64,000 nucleotides of DNA, from contig JAHDVF020000992.1 of the NCBI GenBank assembly GCA_022606425.2, forward strand, positions 868,001 to 932,000, read 5' to 3'. This document shows positions 13,023-25,420 of this stretch, one piece after another. Numbering within the stretch: the first letter of the stretch is position 1; each line of letters begins with the position of its first letter. This stretch comes from Lepidostoma basale (Eukaryota > Arthropoda > Insecta > Trichoptera > Lepidostomatidae). The notes beneath the pieces were generated by a model. The model saw nothing but the letters and a program-made list of their open reading frames with translations, was not told the DNA's origin and ran no database searches. The position numbers and the translations under genes are program-made.

Positions 13023-16000
13023 CTATACAAAAAAAACATATACATATATTTAAAACTAGATACACATGAAATATCTTTTTCAAAATATACACTACATTTT
13101 TCTTCAAAACTATATATATAAAGCAACTCACACTCTAGATGGCTCCGAGTTGGCTGGAGACATGGGTTTGGGGGAGGTCTGAATTGGCACGGGGCTCGTA
13201 ACCTCCCCTTCGGGCCGCTCTGGCTGCCACAGGCACAGCGTCTCGTCAATCGCTTCCTCCGGGATGCTGCGCTCATCAGGCGTGCGCGAATTCATCAGGC
13301 GACTGATAATGCTGTGCGGCGGATCCTCTAGCAGGGGCGGGTGGTGGTGGAAGGAGTCGGGCTCATCTATCGATATGCTGGACCCTGCACTATCCGTTGA
13401 GTAGGCTCCTACTAACAAATATTCACACAAAAATTTATAAACAAAGAGCAAATGGCCAAGATAAACACGTGTAGTTATGGTCAGATCTCTCACAGAACAA
13501 GAAAATAAAATTATTATATTTTCAATTAATATTAATAGGATGCAAGTTTTTGATTTATTTGTCAAATTCATTAGTAAAACTCCTGGGTCTTTCAAGCTAA
13601 TGCAATCACAAACATACAATAAACATTTAAACCAAAGTTATTGGCATGTTCAAATATTTTAGCCCCACAATGCGTCATGACGTAAATATGAATTAACCAA
13701 AAAAAATTCTTAATATTCGTGTATTGATTGGTATAAACAATAATCATCTCCATATTCTAATAACCACATGGGTTTAATAGAAAACTGTTTTACTGACCAA
13801 TTTTGGAATTGAAGTTTGGTGTGTTGCGCGTAGGTGACTTTTATGATTTGCTCCAGTTTGATATTGGTGATCATGGATCATGAATCTCAATTAAATTTGT
13901 TTTTATTCGTTTATACATATCATTTAATCACCAGAGTACCATTTGCTATAATTATATCAAATAATTACCATCGAAAGTACGCACTGATTCATATAAGAAC
14001 CATGCTGTTTTTTAAATATTAAAATAAAAATGGTATTAAAATTTATAACTCAATCTCTATTATTATGAAGAAGGAATCTGACTGTTTCCAGGCTTGGACC
14101 CAAGTCTGCTGTTATAGATATACAAAATTCAATGTTTATACATTTGCATGTAAGTCCGCCTTCCTAGGGTGAGGTCAAAATCCCAAACCTGAATGCGGAC
14201 TGAGGGGGCTGTTAGCCACGGCAGCGGGAGGCGAGTGGCTCAGCCCCCGCGTGTACATGCTGTGAGGCCGGTGTCCGGCCGGCGCCCCTAGCCGCCGGTT
14301 GGATGGGAGGCTGTCGCAGCGCTCACGCAAGGCCCCCACTGCAGACTGCACCGAGCCCACTGGAATGTCCAACAAATGAGCAAACAATGTCGCAACAGTA
14401 TTCCTAGTCGCCAGCACCTGCCACCTCAGCATTTAAACCCCTGTCTTTGATTCTTTGTTACTAGATTTCAATAATCATTGTTTAGCTATGATCTTACTCT
14501 AACCCTCGCACCTCTTAAACTTCGATTATAAAGTATACATAAATATGAATAATTTAAATATTTCAGATTTTTACGGTTGACATGCTAGGACATTGTTCAA
14601 AAATTTAAGAGAGAAAAATAATAAAATTGATTCTACTTGTTTTTTTTTAGAATACTAATGAGACAGGGGGGTTGAAAAAACTATGATATAGAAACCGGCC
14701 AAAACTAAAAAATTAATTGGAGTAAAACTAAATACATATTATAAAATAATTTTTCTTTTTTTATCTGGTAAAATATATTTTTTAAATTCTCATTTTGGTC
14801 AAAATAAAATATTTAATATGGAGTTACACATCAATGTACAAGAGAAAATAAATTATAATACCAGTGTTGTCGTTAAGAGGTTTGTCAGGGGCATTGTGTT
14901 TTTAGAAGCATCCCCATTGTTAGCGTTTGAAATGTTGCTGTGGTGGGCTCTATGTGTACAGCATGGACATGATATTAGGCTTCCCCCCCGCAGAATTATA
15001 TTTGTTCAAGAGTTTACAGCTATAAAGCCAATCACTTGTTAAGTAGAATATAGACAATGATCGGGGGAATTTTATGTATTGGAGAAGTGGGTCTCCTGGT
15101 GTTTAAATGACTACCAGCCAAGAGAGACAATGATTATAATTTTTCACAGCTTTACAATATTTTTATACTAGTGTAAATTTTACTAATGCAAGTTATACAG
15201 AATACAAGGAGATTCTCAAAATGTTTAGTAAAATACAGTATTATTGCCAATGTCAGAAAAAATATAAAAAGTCCAAATCAAACATGTAATAATTTGATAC
15301 ATACACATAATCAAATAAAAACCATTTCAGTTTAACATTGAAAATATTAATATTAAAAAAAGAATATCATAAAAGATATCCGAGACAGTTAAGCCACAAA
15401 CAAAGCTGATAGAGGCATGATCTATGTAACACAGGCAGATAGGCGGGTAGGCAGGTAGGCAGGTAGGCAGGAAAGAAGGCAAGATACTTACAGCAGGTGG
15501 GATACAACTATCATACTACATGCACTGCAATTATAACAGGAAACCTAGGAATATATTTCCCTAATCCTGAAAAATATAATAAGAAAAAAATACACAGCAC
15601 AAAACATGTTCACAGCTTTCATTTATCTTTGACTTTTAAACTTAAACTTTTGACATCTTTACAAGGAAAACAGAAAGAATATACGATTATATGCGAGATA
15701 CGTAACGAGACTGTATCAGATTTTGGATAAAAACGATACAATTAAAATATCGTGTTATAAATAAGGTAGTTGATGTGAAGAATAACTTGGAATAGAATTC
15801 TTCAAATACTTTTTAATAATCCCAATGTTATATTAAGTATTTATACGTATATATATGCGAGTGCGAGAACCCTCCAACCGCCAGGCCTTCACATATTAGT
15901 ATTACGTTCAACTTTAAGAATACATCACGGCTCCAAATGATTACCATGCCCAACTAGTGCTCTACTGGCTGCAGATGCCGACCGCTACTCATTCCAATAA

Positions 16001-19000
16001 TATTGAGAACCATCCATACACAAAACACACTGAAAGATCTCTTTACAATCCTAAACAATTCAGGGTATGCGTTTTAACTAAACACTCTACGCACCAAGAA
16101 TATTATATAAAAATGGCACCAGACACATAAACAATATATGCAATATTAATGTATATTATTATTATCGAAAATCATAAGTGTGTTTTGGTATATTAAAGGT
16201 GAAATCTCTCAGTGGAGGGGAAAGACAAAATAGATATCTTTACAGGGTTAGGACCCATTCCCACTGAGGGAAGGTAGTAGAGTAAGAATAACCAAAATGA
16301 TTGGTCAAAACATGCGGTTCCGTATATTCCAGAATAGTGGCGAGACTAATCAAATGTTCATTGTTAGTTTCTACACAGTTTTATCAAGTTTAAGAACAGT
16401 AAACTTATATTATCATAAGTATTATTACAATTCATTATTATAATTAAAATAAAAAATGCTGGTGTTTTAGTGACCATTTACAAAGATTTGCAAAACACAA
16501 GTCAAATCACAAATATCAATTGACAGTTGATTGCAATAACTTGTAAATAAAAAGATAAAACTGGATATGCATCCTTCAGTCATTAGATTAGAGCACTCAC
16601 TATCTGGGATGAAGCGCATTTAGTTTGGGAATGGCGTAATACGTACTGGGGGAGGGTGCGGGGGGGAGAGGGGACTTGGCGAGGCGGCAGCCGGTGCTGG
16701 CGCGGCGCGAGGGGGCGGGGGGCCAGCGTCGACCCAGGGCCGCCCCCGCCTCGGGCTCCCCGGCCAATGGCAGGGACCGCGTGCGCTCGTGCACCACCGC
16801 CAACTCCCCGCCCGCTGGGGGGCCAATCAAAACTTCAGCCTTTCTTCGCACGCCTCCGTACATTATTACACCTATAGCGACAGACACCGACAGTGTCCTC
16901 CAATACAAAGTTCCCATCTTACAAATCATTATTATTTTATATTCATTACTAATAAACTGATACAGGCAGCTGCAATATGATCCTATAAAATAAGCGATGT
17001 TAAAAGTCTAGGGGACGGACGGTATGGAAAGACCATTGCAAAAAAATTATACTATGGACAGATTTAAAATATATTTTATTATTATTCTTTAAAAAATAAT
17101 AACTATTAATTTTTTTTTGTGAATAATTAAAATACAAGATATAAAAGCTGTTAGTGGTTTAATATGATTTACAATGACACCTGTATAAGGAATCACGATC
17201 CTGTGTCCGCCCCCCTCAATTTATTTTAATTCAGATATACACAGAGATACACATGTACTGCTATAGAACACAAGAAATTATTTATAAATTTCTCAAGTTT
17301 AGCAGAATAGTAGATACAAGATAATCAAATGATTTTACTCAAATCTCTTGATGGAAGTTCATTTAAAATAATAATTAAATAAAACAATGTTTTTTAACTA
17401 CTTCCACTTTTGTCTATGTTTCGACAGCGACCGGTCTCGCCAGGCTCGCTGGCATCGGCAGATGACACTATTGGTATCGGTGACACTATTGCAAACTGAG
17501 TGCTTTATATAGACACGACCTTCGTGGCAGAGTGGTAAGAGCTCTGACTTCCATACCGAAGGTCCCGGGTTCGATTGCCGGCGATGGAAATGTGATTCGT
17601 CACACTGTCTTTGGTCTGGTGTAGAATTCACGTGACGATAAAATGGCGATAGATTGGCTACCTATCACATGTCATGAGAATCAATATAATAGCTAAAATA
17701 AATTGTATACAGTAATTGGGTTGAAACTTAAATTACTAAATATAATATGCTACAACTATAACATATTATATTTAAATTCAGTAATAAGTACCAATTTTTC
17801 AAACATCATATATAAATGTGTCAGCTATAGTAAAATTTTAAATCCATTGTATTGAATACGAATCTTCTTGAATAACTGTAAAACCAATTTTTGTTTACCA
17901 CCCCTGATCTAAAGGACTCGGTTTGCAATAGTGTCACCAGTCGGTCGAAACCGGTCGCTGTCGAAATAAAGTCAAAAGTGAAAGTAGTTAAAAATATATT
18001 TTTTTATTTAATAATTATTTAGTAGATACAATACGTTATACATTAGCCAATAATTGATCATAATCATTAATATTATCAATGACAAAATGTTAATCTCACA
18101 CAATACATTATTATAAACTAAGTTGAAGTTGGATCCTAATGGCGCCCTGCCAGTTGCTGGTGTGAGAGATCCCGGGTGTGTGTGGTGTGTCATGCAATAT
18201 AATCTAGATCAACATTTAACACTGCGTGACGAAAATTGATCGACTAAAGCTTCATGAAAACATACATATTTTAAATCTTATTTTCATTCAAGTTAACTTC
18301 TTGGATTTCCTTCTACATTTGGAGTATTTAAAAAATACATTTCGTTCATCAATACATAGAAAACATTGCTTTTTTTTTAATATGTTATGTTTGTCAAATG
18401 TATTTTATATGAAGAAAGTATCACGTTACTGGGTATTGGTGTGCGGCCCAGGCGATGGGCGGTCAGCTGTGATGATGGACATGCACTTATTCATAAGGCA
18501 ATAGCTGTACCCGGCTGTTATAAAACTGAATATTAGTATGAAACAGATGAGCGTTATATAAATAAATGCGCGTAATACATGGAACAATTTGCATTGGCGT
18601 GACAGCAATCCCAATTGCCCTTGTGGTATGACCAACAATGAGAAGCGACACAGAGGGCGACGTGATAGAGAAAGGCATACCGGGCGTCTCGCTCTCTCCC
18701 TCGGCGGGCGCGGCGGGCTGCAGGGGAGCGCAATAGGCCGCCGAAGCGTTCTCGCTCGGGCTTATACACAAGCCCACACAACTACGGCCGCTGCAGAACG
18801 TTCTCTCTGCAGCCGAGGGACGGGGAACAATTTGGAACAACCAGTTGCCAATTGGAATCATCTTATATAACAATTAAATCCATTGCGATTTCATCGCTGT
18901 TACATGAGCTGTTATTTGAAAAGGATTCATTAAAAGAAAACTTTCAAATACACAGTTTTAATTACAATTGAAAATAAGCAAATTAGCATTGATATCATAT

Positions 19001-22000
19001 TTTTAATGATGCATATGAAACATTGTAGAGAGTTTCCTATTATGTGCAGACCAGTGGCATTTCCAATATCTGTTGGAATATTTACGGCCTATGTAATACT
19101 TGGCTTATCAGGCACAGCGAAAACTCTTTAGCATGTTTCAACTATGGAATTGGTATAATATATTCGGCAATTAAGAGGATTTTACTGATGTCACGAATAA
19201 CGCTCACATAAGACAAAACTATTTCCAAATTTAAAACAAGAGTTTACCTTCTGCACGCTACGGAGACTTGTGTATATTAATGCACACACAAACACATACA
19301 CGACCATCACCTACTGGACCATTGTTGACTATTTCATTAAATAACAGCTCATTCGGAATCACAGGGACACAAGACACTTCATCTCAGAACATACTTGGGA
19401 GGATAAGTTTACATGACATCCAATTATGTACATTGGAAGAGAAAGAGGGTAACTTAGAACCAAACCCAAAATAGGTGTGAACATTGCTCAGCCAAATTGT
19501 GCAAAATAGAACCATTACAGCAACATAAAGTTTACATGACAAGGAGAACAGGGAAACAGTAGTGTTTGACTTTATCATACAGAGTGTCCCGTGTTAATGT
19601 TGAAGCTATCTCCTCTGGGTGACAAATACCACTATGAGAACCTTTATGAAACTTAGAATACAACATTCTTGAAATCTTAAGGCTACATTGTCATGTACTA
19701 AATCTGAAAGCATTCTCTGCAAATAAATATTTATTAATTTGTTTAATTAATCACAAACATTAAAACTATCTCAACATATTTAAAGATATATAAATAAAAC
19801 AAATGCTGGTGCTAGAAAGTGCAACTACGGATAAATACCATAATTATAATAATGTACTTGCTAAAAGATCAGTCTACTGCAATCACTCACAACAAATGTA
19901 TTAAATATACAAACTGACTTACTGAACAAAAAAACAAGTTGGAACTTGCACACACGATGGTGGATTTATAGATATTTACAATAGTGAACACATTCAGAAT
20001 ATTTTTAAAATACCAGTAATGAGAAGATAAGACAAATGATATTGAAAATAACTCAATTATTTAAACCAGTTTCATAGTAATGAAAATGTCTGATTGCCGG
20101 AATTTATTATATTTTATGGGAAGACATGTTTTGCCTTGCTAAATTATTATCAAATATCTGAGCAAGGCAAATGTTTCACTTAATAATGCCTTAGTAATGT
20201 AAAACACGTCATTCCTATAAAACATCTAGAAAACAGATGCTTCAATTAATATTTTATATAGAGTCATCGTTCATGAAAAAATTAAAATTGAAACCCAATT
20301 GTAATTGAATTTTTAGCTAATTTATTTTTGATAAACTTAAGGTGTTAACACTGTGGAATTTCATAATTCAAAATACTGCTCTTTTCACATTTCAGTTTAT
20401 TTTTCTTTGCACACTTTTAAGGTTTTTATTAAACCATCGTCAGGTGAACGAAATAAGGCAACCAAAACAAAATTAGACAACAGGAGAAAAATGGATTTAC
20501 ATGTTAAGTTTGGAATTTTTAGAATTTTTTTGAGCGTTTTTTTACATTTTATAATGTCTTAACAAAGCGAATAACGTTATACCCATAAAATATAATAAAA
20601 CTTCTAGAAAACATACATTTTCATTTGTATTAATTATTTAGTATAGTCATAAAAGAAACAATAAATATGATTTCTTACACTCAAAATAAACTCAAAGGTT
20701 ATTAATAATGATAATAAAAGACAATTCACGTAAAAGTGAAACAACTAAACATGAAAGTGAGTTAAAAAGAAAATAGTGCAGTATCCCGTAAAGCATAAAT
20801 CCACCACTGTGCATGTGAAGAGAAACTCCATCAACTTGAGGAACTGTGTGGCTACGTAATTTCAATAACATAATTGAAAGCAATATTCATTCCATTATGC
20901 CAGTCCCAGAGGACGCACACTTACAACAGGACTACCTTATTTCAACTTAACCTGGATACATTAGGAATACTCTATCTAGCCTTTTAAAACTCATTTCTAT
21001 TAAATTTCCATATAAACTGAAAAGATATATATCATATGGTCAGCAAATATTTGGTTATCATGTTTGACATACGGAGAGAGCACGACTTGGGAATTTTATA
21101 GGATTAAAGTACCCTCTAATGGCCATCAAAAGTCCAAATAAGAAAGCTAACAAATTCCAAGAAAAAAATCCCAGTGCAACACAAACTTCAGCACTATTTT
21201 CAAAGGTTTTACAACGCTCGCCCACTCCACTGGCCGGAAGTCTTGGTTTATACATAACGTGACCATTTTTTTTTTTCCAAACCGGGACACCGAAAAAAAA
21301 TGTAAGTACTTAATAATAATAAAAAATTCGGACAACTTATATAATACTGTTTTCTCGAAAAATTGCCAAAAATTGCATTTTTGAACCTAAGGGCTCACAC
21401 ACAAGAAATTTTAATCACTTCAACTCTGTAAATGTCAGATCAAAGAGAATGTTTTCTCTTCAGATATCTTTTATCTATGGTCGGATGGATTATGAGATTT
21501 TATGCGCATTTATTTTACTGCGCATGCCCACGTCTTCATCTACTAGTCCTAGATTCTACCGCCCGGAATCTTATTTGCGCACTTTTTTTATATTTTTTTA
21601 AATTCTACTGCGAGTCTCTTTCTTTTCGAAAACGGGACATTTTGGGGTCCCGAAGCTGTTTTCGGGGACACCAGGACACGCTGCCTGAAAACGGGACTGT
21701 CCTGTTAAAAACGGGACTCTCCTGATGAAAACGGGACGTCTGGTCACATTAGGTATGCCTAACGTGACCAATTATTTTTTCCCTCAAATCGGGACACCGA
21801 AAAAAAGTAGGTACTTAATAATAATAAAAAAAATTGGACAACTTATACAGCGCTGTTTTCGCAAAAAATTGCCTCTGGTCACATTAGGTATGCCCCATCT
21901 GAAGGAAATTGTAAATTCTGGTTCAAACACTTCAAAGCAAAGCTGGAGATTTCGACGTGAACAACAAAGAATGTGAAGGTGCCCCCACAAAATTTGACGA

Positions 22001-25000
22001 CGTGGAATTGAAGACAATACTCGATGAGGATTAATCCCACACCCTTGTAGAATTGTCTGAAGTGTTGGGTGTTAATTCGTCGACCATAAGAAAACACTTA
22101 CGTGTGATGGGAATAGTGCAAAAGGCTGACAATTAGCTGCCACGCTAGTTGAAAGAGAGGGATGTTGAACAGCGCCCAATCACCTGTGAGATGCAGCTTA
22201 AATGACAACAATGAAATGTTTTTTTGCTCGTATCATCACATAGGAAGAAAAACGGATTCACTATGATAACCCTAAGCGTATAAAAGGTACGTATATAAAG
22301 GGTACGTTCACCTGGTCCATCAACGGTAAAGCGCAATATTCAAAGCTTGAACATTATGCTGAGTATCTAGCGGGATCAAAATGAGGTGGTCTACTATGAG
22401 CTGCTGAAACTATCACTGGCGATCGTTACCGACTCCAACTAATCCGTTTAAAGCGGGCCATTCAGTAAAAATGACCAGAATGGGACAATAGACATAACAA
22501 ATTGATACTGCAACCCGTCCATATATACTTGTGGGAGGTGCTTCCTCACACCCCATATTCACCAGATATTCCCCCTTCCGACTACCATTTGTTCCAGTCA
22601 ATGCAATCAGCTCTTACTGGTACCCGCTTTACTTCTTACGTTGACATCAAAAATTGACTCGATGAAAGGATCGCTTCAAAGGATCAAGAATTTTTCATTC
22701 AAGGACTTCGATCCTTGCCTAAAAGATGGGCAAAGTTTGTACCTTCAGATGTGGCATACTTTAAATGAAATCAATGTGTTTCTTCATATTCAAATAAAGA
22801 CAATTTTTAGGTCAAAAAAGACTTATTTAAGTACCTCATACATACATCCTTGCTTGATTTTTTCTCAGAATTGACTGGCTAGTGCGTTTTCTTACTTTGA
22901 CTTTTGACAAACCTTAGGAGGTACTACAATCTGACAATGTCCCATCCCAAAGTCAATTTCCTAAGTCGTGCACTTCCCTCGTGAATTACAGAGAAAGAAG
23001 TATCAATAATAAAATTCACAAAAATTTTAAACGACAGAATGTATCCAAATATTTGTCACCATGATATCCAAGAATTATGTGTACTTTCAGCATTCTACGA
23101 GTGTGTACCTTTAAAATAAACAGCGAATGAATTAGATAATGAAGCAATATCTCCATCAAAAGGGTCATGATGTTTAGCAAGGCGGGTATGTGTACATATG
23201 TGCATGGCTCACCCCTGGAGGGAGACAGGCCGTGTGTCTTGGTGCCGGTATGCGTCTGTCGTCGCACAGAAATGGGCTTGGAGGCCTCCGTGGCAGATGA
23301 AGAGCGCACCCGACTCGGGCCCAAGTCCTCCTTCATCTTCGCAACATTGGACATGGCGCTGCATCACATCACAATTCATTAGTATTGTCAAATATATATT
23401 TACATGCAAAATATTGAAAGGGATTCAATCCTGGTCATAACCATTTTAATACCCCGATTGTGATATTCCTTGTAATAGAGCAATAATGTAAAAATAAAAT
23501 CTCCCCGTGTAGCATTAAAAGAATATTAAAAAATTGTTAAACCTGAGCATAAAAGTATAAAATAATCTCAGAATATAATATAGTTACTTCTTTTCAGGAA
23601 GTATCTTGCATAGATATAACTTACTGCAATATGGTTGCATGCATGCTTTTTGCGATGTTGGGGTCTTCCGTGTGCATCCAAAGCTCCCCAGCACCTGTCA
23701 CACTGGAACGCCCCACCTCCATGTAGAAGAAGCATTCAGAGTCGCCGCATCTGGGGAGACACATCATTCACAACTCACTGTACAGCATTACTATCTAGAG
23801 CTACAGACAGCCAACTGTCTTTAATTATATAAAGCATTCACAAAATATTGTATTCATAATTTAGAAAATGTTTAAACGATTAATACTTGATTGTGAAAAT
23901 TTTATGGTCTATTGTTTTACAATGTTTACAACAAATGCACTTAAACGCAAATTGTATACGATGCTATATATACTGTTGTTAGCTCGCAAGTACGAACATT
24001 CAAGGCTCTCATCATACCTCCTGATGCTGTCGAGCGAGTATTGAATAGCGTCAGAAGGCCGGACCTCCAAGGGGTTGACGTAGCGTGGGTGAACCCGGAT
24101 CTTCACCAGAGATAGCGTATTATCTGTGAGGAAGAGATTGTACAGCCCCACTATGTTGCGCGATGCCCCGAGCCCCTTCTTCTGTACATTCACTTGCCAG
24201 ATGTTTTCTGAAACCAATTCACTCACACGTAAATATACTCACTCTTTCTTAAAGGGTAGCCTGCACATTAACAACTTTACCTAATTACCCATGTGTTTGT
24301 ATAAAGGGTAAAGGGGCAAAAATAGAATAATTAGAAATCTCCATTATAATTTAAATAAATAAGTATTTCAATAACAGCACTAAATAGTAGCACATTTTAA
24401 TTCACCGGAGGCTTCATAAGCAACCGCTTTGTTTTGTATCAGACAGTGCAAACATTAACTCGGAGACGTGTTGTATCCGTAAATATTTAATTAAGTCAGT
24501 GTTTATATTAGGAAAAACATAATATCAATATTTAATGTCGGACATATGAGGAGTCGGAGAAATCGATGTGCGTGCATGACACGATGTATGAATGTTAAGA
24601 AAGCGAGAGAAGTATGTCAGGAAAGAACAGTGTGGCAGTCCATTATTTCTGTGTGATGGTTAGTTAGTTACTGTTTACATTATAAAAATTATTAGTGAAT
24701 GCTTATTTAAAGGATGGACTAACTTACTGCTGTGGAAAATATTCAACAACATAAAAAGCACTTACTATGTTATTGTCCAATCATTTAGAAAAAAGAGTAA
24801 CTATATTTAGAATGTTCTGCCGGTCACTGGCATATCGCTCAAAAATCTAGAGTTTAGTCTATGGCTGTTATGAACTTCGACTAAGTGGTCAATTTACGAA
24901 GCTGACTTCAAGGTATAATATCCCTAAACCAAGTTGTAATCTATATATACAAGAGAAGAATGAACAAATATTTGACAGGAAGGATTGATGAACATATATA

Positions 25001-25420
25001 ATTAACAGGGTCTAACTGAGAAGACGGAATAGTAAAGTTACACTCACGGCGGGGATGCGGCACGTTATCCTGGCTGCCTCCCGGGTGCAGCAGCTCCATC
25101 AGCGCCGACAGCCAATCCGCCAGCTCCTCCTCACTGTCAGGCACCAAGCACAAGCACTCCTCACGCATGTACAGGCCGATGACGTGTTTCTGCCGCGTAT
25201 CCAGGCGCCGCATGATATTGAAGCAGCTCTTGAGCGGGATGATCTTCTTGGGCTGGCCGTGCGCGCGCCACTTCTTCTCCGTGTCGTAGTACTCCAGCCG
25301 CGCTGAATTCTCCGGCGTATCGGCGCGCAGCACGAAGTACTTCTTCTTCATGGTCTTGAGCTTCTTGAGGTAGCCGTGCCGGACGACGGCGTCCGAGGGC
25401 GCGCGTTCCGCGGCCGACAT
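10469..25420 (-). CDS. chico: Insulin receptor substrate (IRS / chico homologue), whole coding span
   Basis: Cytoplasmic docking protein that couples activated insulin receptor to PI3K and other SH2 proteins. Exons in gene order: 25420-25048, 24207-24018, 23750-23625, 23358-23213, 18806-18681, about 16814-16601, about 14345-14189, 13408-13132, 13022-10469. All junctions except that between the sixth and seventh keep phase with GT-AG sites. Total is roughly 1,390 residues, longer than Drosophila chico (968). The order is N-terminal PH domain, PTB domain, a Ser/Pro/Arg-rich linker, and a tail with five YxxM motifs (YVDM, YMDM, two YVEM, YMEM) that fit p85 SH2 binding. The start is the ATG at 25420, followed at once by MSAAERAPS and the PH fold. 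The gene diverges from HROB and its introns carry several mobile elements. Confidence 0.92.
13132..13408 (-). CDS. chico: IRS exon 8
   Basis: A 277-bp exon from a TAG acceptor to a GTGAGT donor, phase 1 in and phase 2 out. It encodes the Ser-rich block [18 protein letters not shown] followed by a His/Pro stretch and a Pro-rich end. Phase agrees with both neighbouring exons. Confidence 0.85.
14189..14345 (-). CDS. chico: IRS exon 7 (5' boundary uncertain)
   Basis: It encodes [14 protein letters not shown] and a Ser/Pro-rich stretch ending at a GTTTGG donor in phase 1, which fits the next exon. Three candidate acceptors exist (exon starting at 14359, 14345 or 14338), in phases 1, 0 and 1. None matches the phase 2 end of the most likely donor of the preceding exon, so either the upstream donor differs or a small exon is missing between them. 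Confidence 0.7.
14433..16600 (-). other. IRS intron with a short tandem repeat
   Basis: AT-rich intron sequence. A GGTA/GGCA tandem repeat of about 45 bp lies at 15431-15480. No other gene or transposon was recognised. A small undetected IRS exon may lie here, as the phase mismatch between the flanking exons suggests. Confidence 0.5.
15431..15480. repeat. GGYA tetranucleotide microsatellite
   Basis: Successive 'aggcaggt' and 'aggcgggt' units forming a short imperfect tandem array. Confidence 0.8.
16601..16814 (-). CDS. chico: IRS exon 6 (Pro/Arg-rich linker)
   Basis: A GC-rich exon amid AT-rich intron. In the frame set by the previous exon (phase 1) it encodes [12 protein letters not shown] and SRRASTG, the RxRSxP and RRxS patterns common in the basophilic-kinase and 14-3-3 regions of IRS proteins (the functional role is inferred). 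The 3' boundary is placed at the GTGAGT at 16600-16595, which gives a partial codon TA. All three frames are nearly open here because of the composition, so the frame rests on splice phase. Confidence 0.65.
17391..17995. mobile_element. 605-bp MITE with about 45-bp inverted repeats and a tRNA-like core
   Basis: The left end 17391-17435 and the right end 17951-17995 are inverted repeats with about 41 of 45 matches, including the perfect ACCGGTCGCTGTCGAAA-type core. A second inverted block, 17480-17501 against 17915-17936 (gtgacactattgcaaa), extends the terminal structure. No transposase frame is present. A tRNA-like sequence lies inside. The element sits in an IRS intron. Confidence 0.8.
17520..17592 (+). 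other. tRNA-like sequence with pol III A and B boxes, inside the MITE
   Basis: It contains TGGCAGAGTGG (17525-17535), which fits the A-box, and GGTTCGATTGC (17568-17578), which fits the B-box at 10 of 11 positions, at tRNA spacing. An anticodon-like arm GACTT/AGGTC can pair, but the loop would be 9 nt and the acceptor stem is poor. It is therefore a decayed tRNA or a SINE head rather than a working tRNA gene. Confidence 0.6.
18681..18806 (-). CDS. chico: IRS exon 5
   Basis: A 126-bp exon from a CTGCAG acceptor to a GTATGC donor, phase 1 in and out. It encodes [16 protein letters not shown], then SENASA and an Ala/Pro-rich end. It is the Ser/Cys-rich linker after the PTB domain. Confidence 0.75.
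20078..20250. repeat. Foldback repeat (gaaaacNtctgttttct family)
   Basis: The two arms (about 20078-20140 and 20188-20250) are inverted copies containing 'tgaaaatgtctg', 'attttatggg' and 'gacatgttttgcctt'. The same arms occur at 27185-27360, 35168-35445, 35968-36285, 43350-43440 and 59880-59965, and a single arm at about 20545-20632. Confidence 0.75.
21258..21747. mobile_element. MITE-like element A with CGTGACCA/TGGTCAC ends
   Basis: It begins cgtgacca and ends tggtcac. The interior carries a left block 'gggacaccgaaaaaaa' and several right-hand 'aaaacgggac' repeats. No transposase is present. A shorter relative follows directly at 21763-21882. Confidence 0.7.
21763..21882. mobile_element. 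Deleted copy B of the same MITE-like element
   Basis: A 120-bp copy keeps the left 100 bp of element A ('cgtgacca', 'gggacaccgaaaaaaag', 'cttaataataataaaa', 'aaaaaattgcc') joined straight to the terminal ctggtcac. The 12-bp string attaggtatgcc lies both between A and B and right after B. Confidence 0.7.
21890..22760 (+). pseudogene. Decayed mariner transposase
   Basis: Conceptual translation with several frame changes shows mariner landmarks in order: [17 protein letters not shown] (near 21950-22000), [12 protein letters not shown] (helix-turn-helix, near 22060), HYDNPK (near 22248), VYYELL (near 22395), then [16 protein letters not shown] (near 22553, with the final catalytic Asp) and KRWAKFV near 22725. 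Stops and frameshifts throughout make it non-functional. The N-terminal part is missing where elements A and B adjoin it. Confidence 0.88.
23213..23358 (-). CDS. chico: IRS exon 4
   Basis: A 146-bp exon, phase 2 in and phase 1 out, GTGAGC donor. It encodes the end of the PTB fold ([14 protein letters not shown]) and a basic Ser-rich linker with [16 protein letters not shown]. Confidence 0.85.
23625..23750 (-). CDS. chico: IRS exon 3 (second half of PTB domain)
   Basis: A 126-bp exon, phase 2 in and out, GTAAGT donor. It encodes [19 protein letters not shown] and GELWMHTED, then [11 protein letters not shown]. This is the C-terminal part of the IRS-type PTB fold, including its final helix. 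Confidence 0.9.
24018..24207 (-). CDS. chico: IRS exon 2 (first half of PTB domain)
   Basis: A 190-bp exon, phase 1 in and phase 2 out. It encodes [37 protein letters not shown] and [14 protein letters not shown]. These are diagnostic of the IRS-type PTB domain that binds the receptor NPxpY motif. It splices directly to the PH exon. Confidence 0.92.
24535..24665 (+). mobile_element. 3' end of the RTE-like LINE
   Basis: About 130 bp with the family's 3' signature: gaggagtcggagaaatcgatgtg..., agtgtggcagtccatt, then tgatggttagttagtta. It lies in the first IRS intron. Confidence 0.75.
25048..25420 (-). CDS. chico: IRS first coding exon (PH domain)
   Basis: The ATG at 25420 is followed by a PH domain over residues about 12-120: [41 protein letters not shown] and [12 protein letters not shown] with its closing tryptophan. 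The exon ends at GTGAGT in phase 1. It is GC-rich. An in-frame GTG upstream (25432) is ignored because the ATG gives the expected short N-terminus. Confidence 0.93.

Noticed and set aside
16656..16960. Several plus-strand frames in a GC-rich patch
   Set aside because: They are shadows of IRS exon 6. All frames are open because of high GC content.
17520..17592. A functional tRNA gene
   Set aside because: A and B boxes are present but the acceptor stem does not pair and the anticodon loop is too long. It lies inside a repeat, so it is listed as tRNA-like only.
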